Shown: positions 1 through 11,178 of the stretch, piece after piece
Layout: every line of letters begins with the position of its first letter
How positions within the stretch are numbered: position 1 is the first letter of the stretch
NCBI GenBank assembly: GCA_002633005.1
Contig: NMRA01000134.1
Location: 834,364-898,363 of the forward strand
Origin: Phoronis australis
Lineage: Eukaryota > Phoronida > Phoronidae
Direction: 5' to 3'
DNA: 64,000 nucleotides
The notes under the pieces: generated by a model
Told to the model about the DNA's origin: nothing
The model's input: only the letters and a program-made list of their open reading frames with translations
The model's database searches: none
Translations under genes and position numbers: made by a program

Positions 1-3000
1 GAGCACGTCACACGTTACCGAGCACCCGTACTCTAGTGTTATGGGCTGTCATTTTTGGACCCACCCAACAGTAATACACGAGGGCAGTCAAGGTTAAATG
101 GCTGATGCAACAAACGTGAATCCGAACTTTGAAATGTAAGTGGGTAATTAAACCCATGTTCCGGCCAACAAGTGAATTTTTGATTTATACCACTTTCAAC
201 TTGTTGCTTACTCAGATAAGAGGTGACCTCGGGGTTTCCAAAGGGGCCACATTTCGTCTTCCTTGAGACTACTCTCAAAATTACACGCCGTGACAAGCCA
301 ACTCAAATCGCAACAGTTTGGCTATGCAACAATCTGAGACCAATTTCACACTGACGAGTGGTCTCAATTAAAAGTTATTTTTCGTAGTAAAAGGCGCACT
401 GCGTCGCTAATTAATGCCTCTGAGGAGTCACGTGGTCGTTGTGAATTATTGTTTTTGTCACAAGAAAAGAACGTTGACTGGTTTTTAGCGTCTTGGCAGA
501 TTTGTGCGAAATTTTATGTGTTTATATCCTTTGGTCTGTGATTGGGGGAATCGTGTTTTGGATTTGTGATTAACTTCAAGCAACGTATAGTTAAGTCAAG
601 GGTTGCTCAGTTTCTTTAAGTTTGCGACTTAATTGGAATTTTCATGTTGATAAAACAGGCTGTTTCGAGCTACGATTATAAATTGAGTATTTGAAACAAG
701 ACATTTTCAACGACAAAGGTGACATTTTCTCATAAATACCGGTCACAAGGCAAAGGAACATCACTTCATATTTTTTATGGTCCTTTGCCTTTTGTGTTAA
801 AACACACGGACACTGTTTTTTTTTCATGAGTATAAAGCAATGTCTGTTGAAACATAAATGGACGCGTAACACAACCTCAAATCGAGCAACTTTCATGTAC
901 ACAGTACATTTCCTGCTTCCCAAACTACCCTCTTGTAGTGCTGCACACACATGGCTAGTGTGTTTCCAGAAAAAAATCTGCTGACGTGTCAGTGCGGAAA
1001 CTGATGCGCAGTGTCGAGCGGTGTCCTGACTACTTGTTCATAGGCCACCGAGTGTCGCTTCAGTGTTGACTAAACTTTGTGTAATACCGTAGATACATAT
1101 TGGACTGTTCTGTCGATTATAGCAAGGACTCTTTACCGGGACTGAAGACACCGAAGCGTCTTCCCGATTTCCAGAAGGTATACGAGTATTCTCAAAAAAA
1201 TGGAGTGCTTTTAATGTCATTTCTCCTTTTTAATATTATTACGCCCTCTTCTTTATTCTGTAGTTGAAGAAGTTGTTAACTGACACTACACAATTATTTG
1301 TCTTGCATTACACGGTCTTTTATTTTTACTGTTAACTAGCTAGTTTTGTAGTACACATTAACATTTACACACCCTTGTGCGTTCAGCGTCTAATTAGTCT
1401 AGTTGCCATAGCACGCGCTCTCTGAGCAGATAGGTAGGCCTACAGACCATTCGATCATATTAATACATTTGCACGCAGACACGGGATTAAGTTCATATTA
1501 TATGAACTCGATAAGTCAGAACTCTTACAACGGGTTGTAGAACTCATTTGATCCATCACAGAGCACGTTTCAAGCAGCGTACTAACTCTTACTCTCATGC
1601 GTTACTTATAACTCAATGTGTATATAATGCACGTTTCATCCGATGTTGTTCACAGAATTTTGAAATGAGTAACTTTTTATAAGGATTGCCTGTGAACGCC
1701 TGCGGCTTACAAGGCGATGTATCTGCCTACGCGCATGAGTGTACACATGCATGCTTTCACATGCGTATGGCCGCAACCTTACATTCAAGTTATCTTTGTG
1801 ATCGCTACAGTACTTAAGTATTCACTGCTACACTAAATTACTCCAAACTAATTCCTCCATCTGCACGGTAACTCTTCGAGATGAGTGGGTGTTTGGAAGA
1901 CTTGTCATGCATTTCATCACTCTTACTTGTTTTAACAAGTAACCCCACCCCCCCCCCCCCTTCGCTTTGTTTCCTTTTGTTTTTTTCTGCTTGAAGTCGA
2001 TTCGTACCGGAATATCTGATAACAAGCCCGTCCACATGTAAACGCACGAACGTACATTCTAAACATTCGCAGGATGTTAGCCTAAACTCGTGAACTTTCT
2101 TTAAGAGTCAAAAGAGGGCTAATTTCTAAAAAAGAAGCATTTGATAGAGCACAATCATGTGATTTATTGTCAACAAAATCAACTTAGTTTGCTCTCTTGT
2201 CGTTGTACCTTTTGAGCCAGATCACCTACAACGACATTTTATTGACCCTGAACATTTGCAAGCGCGGGACATTTGGGTTCAGTTCATAAAAGTGACATTT
2301 TTGGGAAATAGCATATACCTAGTGTCGGGTTATCAGAACTTCCGGAATGAATAATCCGCTCAATTTACGTAGAACAGGCTCATTAATTGCTCTCAATTCA
2401 TTTGTAAAATGTGCCTTCTAACTGAAAGAAGTTGTGGACGAATTACATGTAATTGAGTAATTTTAATGTTAAATTTATTTTCAATTGAGAAATTAACATG
2501 TTATACAGAGGTTCATGCGACGTTATATGTTCAGCTCCTGTCTATCAGTTGTCAAAATTGGCGAAGTATTTTTAAAATTGTTTTGTTGAGAGGCACTTAG
2601 AACCACTTACGTCACCTGAGGCCACTCCTCAATATTCCTCCACGTTAAGCACAGCGCCACCTTGGAATGGTCTGGTAACTCAGTATCGCTAAAGGACTCT
2701 TTTCAGTCGGCGCAACGAAACAACAAAATGTCGTGGAATCGATTGTTCATTGCACGTAATGGAGGCATTATGATTTACTTTTGTAACAGTGAAATGAGGG
2801 TGTCCTCAAAACTGCATTTCGAATTGAAAAATTGTTTTCTTTACGGATACGGCACCTGCAATGTCATTCTCAGTACCTCGCGGAAATGAATAAACCCTTT
2901 TTGGTTCATCTTATAGTAACCCAAACTTATTTACATTACTCATCAAAATTGTTCAACAAAGCCAACTTTTCTAATACCTGTAAAGGTTTTAATCATTCAA

Positions 3001-3050
3001 AGAGTGCTTCCCTGTAACTCTGTTATTCAACCAATTCTATTGTTTTCTAG
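1..3050. other. Non-coding flank/intron upstream of first PDE9A exon
   Basis: I see no convincing exon here. Open frames are short, lack domain similarity and overlap one another on opposite strands. A C-rich tract lies at about 1924-1951. Because the first recognised PDE9A exon begins in mid-protein with a good splice acceptor, this stretch is probably an intron of that gene; the N-terminal exons of the gene are not recognisable in it. Confidence 0.5.
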
Positions 3051-3125
3051 TACACCCTTTCTCAGGAAACCACTGAGTACTTAAAACAGCCCACGTTCGA
3101 CATCTGGCATTGGGAACCCAATGAG
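3051..3125 (+). CDS. PDE9A: PDE9A exon: start of catalytic region
   Basis: 25 codons in phase 0, bounded by acceptor ttttctag and donor gtaagc. It reads [20 protein letters not shown] then WEPNE, the linker and first helix leading into the PDE9 catalytic domain. The WEPNE end joins exactly to the next exon. This is the most upstream exon that I can recognise. Confidence 0.88.
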
Positions 3126-6100
3126 GTAAGCATCACATTGGCGAAAGTTTCCGCATGATCTGAACTGCAATCTCCATGTTGTCCATCTTAGAATCCAACG
3201 TGGTTGTTGGTAACAAACGTTTTGACATTATCAATGTTACGAAACACCGCAGAGACGTAAACGGCATCAGACAGTGCATCATACTCCATTGTCATATATC
3301 GTATGCGATAGGTTCAGTTTGTATGGCAGCAAACTTGAAATTTAACACGAGTTTCGATTGAAGATTACCTTGTGATCTATGGAGACATGTAATGGTCATC
3401 AATCTTGTAACCATTTCTAAAATATAGCGGCGGTCTATTTACACAAACCTGTAGCATATTTACATTGGCACGCCGAGGTTTCGGTCGGTCATTTCTGCGG
3501 CCATCTTCAAATACTACAACGTTCTTAGGAGAAAGAGCACGGGTCTCTGGTACACTCATAGTGGGCACTTGGATAGTATTTTTCCTGGAGCACGACGAGG
3601 TTTGAACCGGGGACGTTTCAGTGGTCAGTCCAGCACTTTAACCACGTTTTGTATACTTTTGAAAATGTCTATGGGTATAGAATAATACCCGATAGATTAC
3701 ACGAACGTTCTGGTGATGTAGGTTTTCGTCAATGTCTACATTCATTTCTGCCAACCGTATATCGCAAATTGCCGAAATGAATGATTATATTTCACCAATT
3801 GTCGCCACCTTTTCCAGATGCTGAGCCTGTTGGAACACATGTACCACGAGTTGGGCCTGGTTCATGAGTTCAACATGAACCCAATAACCCTGAAAAGATG
3901 GTTGGTGAGTACCCTAATTGTCAGACCATCCCCGGGAACAGGGTCACCTTTGCATCCCGAAAGTTTTGTGCTTCAAAGTTTAGTATCACACACAAGGTTC
4001 ATTAACGGACAAGTGAATCTTCCGAACATATGCTGCAAAACCGGCACGCAGTATTGTACGGTACACTTAGAGCTCAAATGGGTCACCGTAAATTAGTTTA
4101 ATGATCCGAATGTCGGTGTCAAAGTGATGGAATAGGGCGTGGGACTAACGAATTAGCGTAGATACGCATTTGGACACGTTGGATGTCATCCACACATTTA
4201 TTCAGGCATTCAGGCAATGTAGATCAATCGCAAATTCATTTGGACTAACACGTTGGATGCCATCCACACATTTATTCAGGCATTCAGGCAATGTAGATCA
4301 ATCGCAAATTCATTTGGACTAACACGTTGGATGTCATCCACACATTTATTCAGGCATTCAGGCAATGTAGATCAATCGCAAATTCATTTGGACTAACACG
4401 TTGGATGTCATCCACACATTTATTCAGGCATTCAGGCAATGTAGATCAGTCGCAAATTCATTTTTGTCTCAAGCTCCCGAAATGTGTGTTAATTTGACTT
4501 CCCAATGGAAGAAGTTTGTTCAATAGTCCGTCTCATTGTATACAAACGTACACCAGTCTTGCACGACTGACAAGGGTTGTAAGTCACGTTTGATAAACAG
4601 GAATATTGCAACAAGCATTTTGAGTGATTTATTGTGTAGAGGCAGGTGATTCAAGCGTTAAAGTGGTGAAAAGAAAAAGTAAAACTATTATGCCGCTCCT
4701 CTCAACCTGAATCCGTCCTTTAATGGCAAATTTCCTTCGACAGTTGTGTGTCCAGGAGAACTATCGGAACAATCCATTCCACAACTTCCGTCACTGTTTC
4801 TGCGTCACGCAGATGATGTATGGGATGATCAACTTGTGTAAGTTGTGGGAGAAGATGAGTCGAGAGGACCTCGGTATAATGTTGACGGCGGCAGTATGCC
4901 ATGACTTGGACCACCCGGGGTACAATAACACGTGAGTAGCGTGCGTCAAGGAGCATGCATAAAAGTAATGTCAAATCACCGCCTGGCTTGGTAGGCAAGC
5001 CCTATAAGTTTCTCTGTCGATCAGAAATAATATTTTCTCTCCTCTGCAGCGTTCAACCTAAGCGTTGTTGATGTCCAGGCCTAGCATTGACGCACGAAAC
5101 TTGAGCTTCGTCTACCGTTCTCTTGGCTGGTGCGAAGTTCTTTATATTTCAATCAAAATCATATGTGTCTTGTACACTGTTCACTTTGGGGTTTGGGACA
5201 GGGACGAGGTCCATAGTGTGGCTTTTATAAGCCAGCCATTACTTACTTTTGCTTCTACTTATTGTATAATGGCCGCAGGTCGTATTCACTCAGTCGGTCA
5301 AGATACCGGTACATCCCCACAGTTACACCAGGAAAGATATTTGATACTGCTTTGACCCAAGGTAGATTATGTGATTGATATTTACAAGTTTAGCTGATTT
5401 AACTCGAGACAACGTAGCTGACAACCAAAACTGCATCTTCTAAAAAGGTACCAGATCAACGCGCGCACGGAGTTGGCCATCCGCTATAATGACATATCTC
5501 CCCTTGAAAACCACCACTGTGCTGTGGCGTTCCAGATACTGAGTAATCCAGAGTGTAACATCTTTTGCAACGTCGACGAGGACACATTCAAGCGAATTCG
5601 CTCGGTGAGTCCAGATATAATCACTAATGGTAATAAGTAAAACGTAACTAACTAGAAATGTTCCGAATGAAAACGTTTGTTGGGAATGTCGTGTATAATG
5701 TAATATGTCGACAAAGGCACATATTTAAGCCAGTAGTATCAGATATTCGTACAGTTTAAAGAGATTCAGATTTGAGAAATTGGAAAATGTTTTCGACGGT
5801 TTTCCTACAAATATCCTTGTGAGTTCAGAGCAGAGGTTTATGAGAAGTGTATCATGTAACTGTTCGTCTACGTCACCTTCAGTTAAATTAGCCTATTGCC
5901 CATGGGCAGTCGACCTACTGGTATCGCCAAAAATTGTACGGAACCCTTTTAATATCTAGTGAAGTCGGCAAGCGATAGGCTTTGGTGTTTTTACATAGTT
6001 TAGGATTCATCGGCTTAACATTTACTCATGATTTTACAAATAAGTGAAATTCGTCCAGCTTTTGTGTGACGTCATATTGATTGAAGCTATAATTGACTAG

Positions 6101-9100
6101 TAGTAATAAATGCAAATTTCCCAATTCTAATTAGACTGATTACATAATTTCTGTATTTGATTTCTAACTTACCACAACAAATTCGCGTGCTATGGTGAAA
6201 AGAATGGCCAATGCCGCTCCCAATGTGTAACTCTATACATGCTCTTGGAAACCCATGTGTCCGTTTTATTTGCAAGCGTAGCTTTTTCTTTCAATTTTTA
6301 AGAAAGATACTTGTTCAGATCAAGCCTGCTAGCTAGCTGTATGAAGTTTTCAAACTTAACATCAAAAGGTTGAAATACAACTGTATATTTATGATGCTTT
6401 GTACCAAGGCTAGTCCACACCTTACGTCGTCACGTGACTGTTTTCTCCCGAATAAGACAACAATAAACAAATTTACAGGCACGCTACGTAGAAACGAGCA
6501 TGAGTCACCGCTTCCACAAACTTTTCCTTTCACATAGTGTTCACGGAAGCCATGGAAACGGTGATTTAAAAAACCCAGTCTCGAGATGTACATGTAAAGG
6601 CTAATCCATAAGAATGGAAAAGTTTGGTATGAGAACGCTTTCGTTTGAAAGAACTCTTACACTTTGGTGTCTTCAACAATCGTTTTCTAAAATCGTGTTT
6701 CGCTTCACGTGTCCCAGTTGCGTACTTGTCTTTTTGTTTCATTCTTCAGGTTAGACACACTGACGTAGACTAGCTTGGGGTATGACAACCAGTCAATACT
6801 CTTATTCGCTTAGTTGATCCGTCCTGTTTGCTTCCACGTTTGACTTAGCGCGAGCAATGGCCAAGTATTCCAATTGCGAAGCACGTGGTTACACTAGTTT
6901 CCTTTGTGATATTCTTGCTTTTACGGAACTAAACCGAGTTTACAAGAAATGTGTGTTTGTGTGCTGTGTGCGGATGAGACACTATTTAACATAGCGTGTT
7001 ATCAAGGCTGCACTTTCTAATACACCCAAACGTGAAAGCAAGACATATGAAGACCTGGATTTTAACATTTAGTTGAATTTAAGGATAACTCGTGATCAAC
7101 TGGCCAGTCCTACAATATTCTGAAGCGTTGTTTTATAAATGCTCTCGTGGAACTGGAAATAAAGTTATACTTTGGGAAGGTAAATTTCAAAAAAATATAT
7201 TAGAATGAAGTGGCCCTACCTTGATTTTGGGGGGGGGGAATACCTCTGCCTTAATTTTGTACGGGCAAAATGGCCTTGCCTTGATTTTTGAGATTTATGA
7301 CTGGTAAACAGAAAGAAGGGAAGTTTTAAATATTATTTCACTGCGCAGTGAGCGTTTCAACAAAGCGAGTAGAAATCTAGAGCGACTTTTACATGTTTCT
7401 GTGGTAACTGAATTAAAATCATTCTATTTGGTTTGGTTAAGCATAAATATAGGCTTCCACCAGCTGCCACCACAGAAGACTAGTCTTGGTATTACTGTAT
7501 CTTTCTTGAATTCATGTCCCAATCTCATTTTCTGTGACCATTGAAGGGCGTAAATCTGGTTGTTAACAATTAACATTTCATTACCTTGGCAGGGATTAAC
7601 TATGATGATCTTGTCCACGGACATGTCACGACACGGCGAGATCATGGACGCATTTAAGTCCATGGTTGAGTGTTTTGAGTTTGAAGCGAAAGACAGTAAA
7701 GACACGGTAAACTGTCGTTGTGTGCGGGCACTGTATTGGCATGACAATGTATGTTTTACACTTTCCTAGGGCGTAGTAATGCTTATTCTGGCAACAGACA
7801 TGGCGCGTCACAGCGAAATACTGGAGGCTTTCAAGGCCAAATTGGGACATTTTGATTTTGGAAGTCAGGATCATTTGAATTCGGTAATTTTTACGCATTT
7901 TCATCAATAGTTCAAGCATAGCGAACAGAAGATTTTGTCTTTTTTAAAGTGTCATAGGCTTCGAAATTCAAGTATAAATCAATGATAATTTAACTTAACA
8001 CAAAATAGTTATGCCTACAAACATTATTTACTTAAACGGAATGTAAGTAATGAGATATTGGGAAATGTTAAATTCATGCCATGTTTTCAGCATAGTTTTT
8101 AACCTTTAGATTCTGTAGTTGACTGCATCTTTCACACACTTATGGTTCAAATTCATGTTTATCGTAATAATTTCACTGAACGTTCACCTCAAGCACTACA
8201 CAAACGTAGCTGATTGTTAACGTATCGCGGTCTGGCACACTAGAATATTGCGGATCGTTGTCACGTGTTGACTTGAGCGCTAAAATTGCATGGATTCCAA
8301 TTGTTTAGATAGCACTTATAATGCATGCAATCTTCTCGTGACTAAGCAACTGAGCTTAGAATAGCAATTTCGAACATCCTCTTATGTATTTAATAACCCA
8401 GATATTGCCATCTAAACATATTCTCTAGTTATTTGCTGTTAACCGCTAGCTGATAGTGTAAGTTTTTTGCAGCTTAAAATGGTCATAATCAAATGCTGTG
8501 ACATTTCCAATGAAGTCCGCCCAATGTCTGTCTCCGAACCTTGGGTTGACTGCCTGCTTGAAGAGTATTTTAATCAGGTAAGACAACACGTCGTTTACAT
8601 AATGGTTAATTAAAATACTTTTACTGTGAAGGATGAAGACAGCAACAGCGACATCCTTAGTAAGAACATGACAACACAAGAATAACACCACTAGCAACAC
8701 AAAGACACCAACAGCAAAATCACAGTAACAAGAGCAACAAACGCGTTGTTGTAGCGCAAGCCTTATTGGGGATCACAAACTGCTAAACTCAACTTTTGCC
8801 CTCCCCCTTCGTGGTGTCAAGTTTCAGATTTCTCCCAATCGCCGCCGATTTCGCATTCCCCGCCATGGGCCTGCTGACTTAGTTGTTTAAGGGTTAACAC
8901 AGGGAGGTAGCCACCAGAAACTGGGGTGCTTATGTTTCGACATACGTATCGGTATCAGTAAAAGTAATGTAAGAAACTCCTATCACAGGCTGCGAAACTC
9001 GACGAGAAATAGCACCAGAGTAGACGAAACATCGGTCTCGGAAACTTTAGTTGTGGTTGCTGCGTCTGTTTCGGAGGCTAAAATTAAGCTTCAGGTCGAG

Positions 9101-11145
9101 GTCCGTTTTAGTATGGTTCAGTTTGGGAAATGATCACTTTAATGGGATCATGTGTGGAAAAATGCGCGGTTCCGGGGTCCCTTGTAGCCTACCCTGCTTA
9201 AGGAAATGTTGAAACACTCGGCAAAAATGGGCTTCCCTAACAAAAAAAAAACGATCCGGCCAGGGGTCCCAACGGGTACCAGCACAGGTGATTGACGAGT
9301 GTTTTCCTAAAATATCTCTCTTCTCCATATTTAGCCCTGTCTTATGCTGGTCGCCAGGGTTTCGCCATGACGCCTGCAATTTGGGAGCACTCTTCCTTCA
9401 GCGCTGGCAGCAGAAGCCACAACACCAATAACCACCGAAGATTTTGACTTTTTGAAACATCATATAATAGTATCAATAGATGTAGAAAGAAATCAATTAC
9501 TAGAAAAAGCGCTGAGCGACGTTTTCGACTGCATCACCTGGTCTTCAACTCAGTGGCTACTTCTTATAAGGCCGATAGCCGGAGCTTTGGTCAAGCGGCG
9601 TGATGGTCCGGTCTCATATGTGAGGGAGTTGAAATACCAGTTACATGCTTTTTCAGAGATGGGTTCTCTTTATGTTAATGTAACGCTTCTTTTACAACTC
9701 CTCTTAACCAGTTATTCTCATAGTCTAAGATAACGACATCCCTTGTTTTAAAATCGTATCCTGTACTGCAGAAAAGACTAAAAACAATGGAGTCGAATGT
9801 GACCCCATAACTAAGACCACGATGCAGATACATACGCGTCTTCAAGCACTATTTCGTTTCACTGATATACCTGTCCGAACATTGAGCGTCTCATTGTTTG
9901 GGTGGCTGCTGTGTCGGTGAAAGGTAACATGTTTCGACGCTCCGTATGTCCCAACACTGTTGTCTCACCACCACTCTCAACACCACCCACACTCCACCAT
10001 CACCATCACAAGCACCACCAACACCGTGCCACCGCAATCTTCCTAGCATCACCACTTCCCACCACCTTACCCCAATCACCTCCATTTAGCACCATCATCT
10101 TCACCACCAGAACCATCCCGACCAAAGACCCTCACCACTTCCACCACCATCATCCTCCGGCCACCTTCAATATCGCCACCATCACCATCCGCGACCATGT
10201 ACAACAAAATCAACAAAATAGAAGGATACCTGCACGGGCTTTTTAAAATAATAACAACAGATAGATACAGATTTTCCGAAATGCCGTGCTTGTGGGTGCA
10301 TTTTATCGTCGCTGTTCATTTTCAGTCAGACCGCGAGAAGGAGGAAGGATTGCCGGTTGCCCCGTTCATGGACAGGGAAAAGGTGACCAAACCCACGGCC
10401 CAAATTGGCTTCATCAAGTTTGTCCTTATTCCCATGTTTGAGCAGGTCGCCAAGGTAACTGTATGATTTAGTACTGGGTAATTGCGTGTCATATAATATG
10501 AATATTTTATTGTGCGTCTCATTATGCAAGTTGAAAACCCTGGAAAACAACCCAGTGGCTAGAATCATAAATACCCAAGCTAATCGACTGCGAGTTATAA
10601 ATACTTTAACCAATCAGCTGTAAGTTATACTCTGGCCAATCAGTTGTGACTCTAGCCAACCGGGCGCTGCGGCGTCTGTTTGAATCGAGCCCACCAGCAA
10701 CTGGCGTGTCCGTGGGCTTTCGTAGTCCATGAATGGGCATAAAGACTAGTGTCTTGGATGTACCGCAACGTGCAACAGTTTGCTGGCTTCCCAACACCAA
10801 TTTTGATAATGTAACCGTTTCAGTGAATTACCATCAAAAGTGCATCGTAAATAATTTGTTGCTGTAACACACTTGCAAAGCACTTGTGGGACTTATCAAC
10901 AGTAGCTATGGTAGGCGTGGTCACCTAACTGCGTTTGTATGAACTATTCATTGGTGAGACTCATTCTATTTTCTAGACTGGTGAAAACGAACAAAGAATA
11001 TCTTCGAAATTTAATTTGTTTTCATTGCCTTTATTGCTCATAGCTATTTCCGATGTTGGAGCCCGTTATGGTGGAACCTCTCAAAAAGGCCCACTCCCAC
11101 TACGAAGAAATGAAGAATCGAACAGATGCCACGAAAGAGGCAATG
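3051..11145 (+). CDS. PDE9A: PDE9A-type cGMP-specific 3',5'-cyclic phosphodiesterase (partial, nine exons plus one alternative)
   Basis: Gene-level entry. The joined exons (3051-3125, 3818-3904, 4744-4931, 5448-5604, one of 7593-7706 or 7770-7883, 8473-8577, 10326-10454, 11044-11145) give about 319 residues covering almost all of the class I PDE catalytic domain, and all junction phases match. Visible hallmarks are the [10 protein letters not shown] segment with the proton-donor and first metal-binding histidines, [11 protein letters not shown] with the HD metal pair, the later metal aspartate in [10 protein letters not shown], and TAQIGFIKF with the invariant glutamine and the clamp phenylalanine that hold the purine. 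Family knowledge: PDE9A hydrolyses cGMP to GMP with very high affinity and lowers cytosolic or nuclear cGMP. The close match over the whole stretch to the vertebrate PDE9A catalytic core supports PDE9A rather than PDE1, 4, 7 or 8. The regulatory N-terminus and a clear C-terminal exon are not found. Confidence 0.93.
3586..3652 (-). repeat. tRNA-derived SINE head
   Basis: On the minus strand a B-box-like GGTTCAAACCTC (3598-3609) follows an A-box-like segment (tggttaaagtgctggactg, near 3627-3645) at tRNA spacing, but the unit does not fold into a clean tRNA. This is typical of a tRNA-derived SINE promoter, here in a PDE9A intron. Confidence 0.5.
3818..3904 (+). CDS. PDE9A: PDE9A exon: [10 protein letters not shown] helix segment
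   Basis: 29 codons in phase 0 after acceptor ttttccag and before donor gtgagt. It encodes [20 protein letters not shown] followed by NPITLKRWL, the helical segment directly before the metal-binding core of PDE9A. The frame stays open into the intron, but the donor is strong and the protein match ends at RWL. Confidence 0.92.
4175..4463. repeat. Tandem repeat, four copies of a 74-bp unit
   Basis: Units beginning cacgttggatgtcatcc start at 4175, 4249, 4323 and 4397, a constant 74-bp period with only one or two substitutions between copies (for example gatgtc versus gatgcc). Each unit holds the internal doublet aggcattcaggca. It lies in the PDE9A intron between exons 3818-3904 and 4744-4931. 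Confidence 0.95.
4744..4931 (+). CDS. PDE9A: PDE9A exon: metal-binding core (HNFRHC and CHDLDH)
   Basis: 188 nt after acceptor ttcgacag and before donor gtgagt. It carries the signature of the superfamily: [15 protein letters not shown] with the catalytic proton-donor histidine and the first zinc histidine, then [15 protein letters not shown] with the HD pair. An ATG sits in frame upstream at 4723, but the match begins at LCVQENY after the splice acceptor, so that ATG is not the start. The exon ends in phase 2 (AC), completed by the G of the next exon. Confidence 0.96.
5448..5604 (+). CDS. PDE9A: PDE9A exon: [18 protein letters not shown] segment
   Basis: 157 nt beginning with the G that completes the threonine of YNNT. 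It encodes [20 protein letters not shown] then [20 protein letters not shown] and ends at FKRIRS before donor gtgagt. The LENHH block is strongly conserved in PDEs. The following intron of 1,988 nt leads to the duplicated exon pair. Confidence 0.95.
7593..7706 (+). CDS. PDE9A: PDE9A alternative exon copy A
   Basis: 38 codons in phase 0 after acceptor ttggcag, before donor gtaaac. It encodes [20 protein letters not shown] then [18 protein letters not shown], equivalent to the conserved [10 protein letters not shown] helix of the PDE catalytic domain. It departs from the family at ATDMARH (STDMSRH). It lies 63 nt upstream of a homologous exon of identical length and phase. Both fit between KRIRS and [10 protein letters not shown], so a transcript should use one or the other. 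Confidence 0.9.
7770..7883 (+). CDS. PDE9A: PDE9A alternative exon copy B
   Basis: 38 codons in phase 0 after acceptor tttcctag, before donor gtaatt. It encodes [20 protein letters not shown] then [18 protein letters not shown] and keeps the canonical ATDMARH motif, so it looks like the more conserved of the two versions. About half of the residues are shared with copy A. Both copies are open and have functional-looking splice sites, which argues against either being a dead duplicate. Confidence 0.92.
8473..8577 (+). CDS. PDE9A: PDE9A exon: CCDISNE metal-site segment
   Basis: 35 codons in phase 0, acceptor ttttttgcag, donor gtaaga. It encodes [20 protein letters not shown] then [15 protein letters not shown]. 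The aspartate of CCDISNE is the fourth zinc ligand in class I PDEs and the glutamate contributes to nucleotide recognition. It is very highly conserved with PDE9A. Confidence 0.96.
9955..10195. repeat. ACC/CAC-rich low-complexity tract
   Basis: A pyrimidine- and A-rich strand of imperfect CAC/ACC triplets in the PDE9A intron upstream of exon 10326. The long open frame across it is due to the triplet composition and is not a gene. Confidence 0.8.
10326..10454 (+). CDS. PDE9A: PDE9A exon: glutamine pocket (TAQIGFIKF)
   Basis: 43 codons in phase 0, acceptor cattttcag, donor gtaact. It encodes [20 protein letters not shown] then [20 protein letters not shown] and VAK. The Q of AQIGF is the invariant purine-binding glutamine and the F of GFIKF is the hydrophobic clamp residue. 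The M-loop lies in the APFMDREKV part. Confidence 0.97.
11044..11145 (+). CDS. PDE9A: PDE9A exon: last helices of catalytic domain
   Basis: 34 codons in phase 0 after acceptor gctcatag; potential donor gtgcgt follows. It encodes [20 protein letters not shown] then [14 protein letters not shown], matching the end of the PDE9A catalytic domain. The frame runs on past the donor as VRCNKTAAVA to a TAA at 11176-11178, so this could be the last coding exon if the donor is not used. No further exon downstream could be identified with confidence. Confidence 0.9.
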
Positions 11146-11178
11146 GTGCGTTGCAATAAGACAGCAGCAGTGGCTTAA

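Noticed and set aside
4720-4998. 92-codon minus-strand frame opposite the PDE9A metal-site exon
   Set aside because: Shadow of the conserved + strand exon; no independent support.
7424-7919. Minus-strand frames of about 100 codons opposite the duplicated PDE9A exons
   Set aside because: Antisense shadows of the two exons, which match the PDE family only on the + strand.
9902-10246. 114-codon His/Pro/Thr-rich open frame
   Set aside because: Produced by the ACC/CAC triplet tract in a PDE9A intron; it ignores the flanking exon structure.
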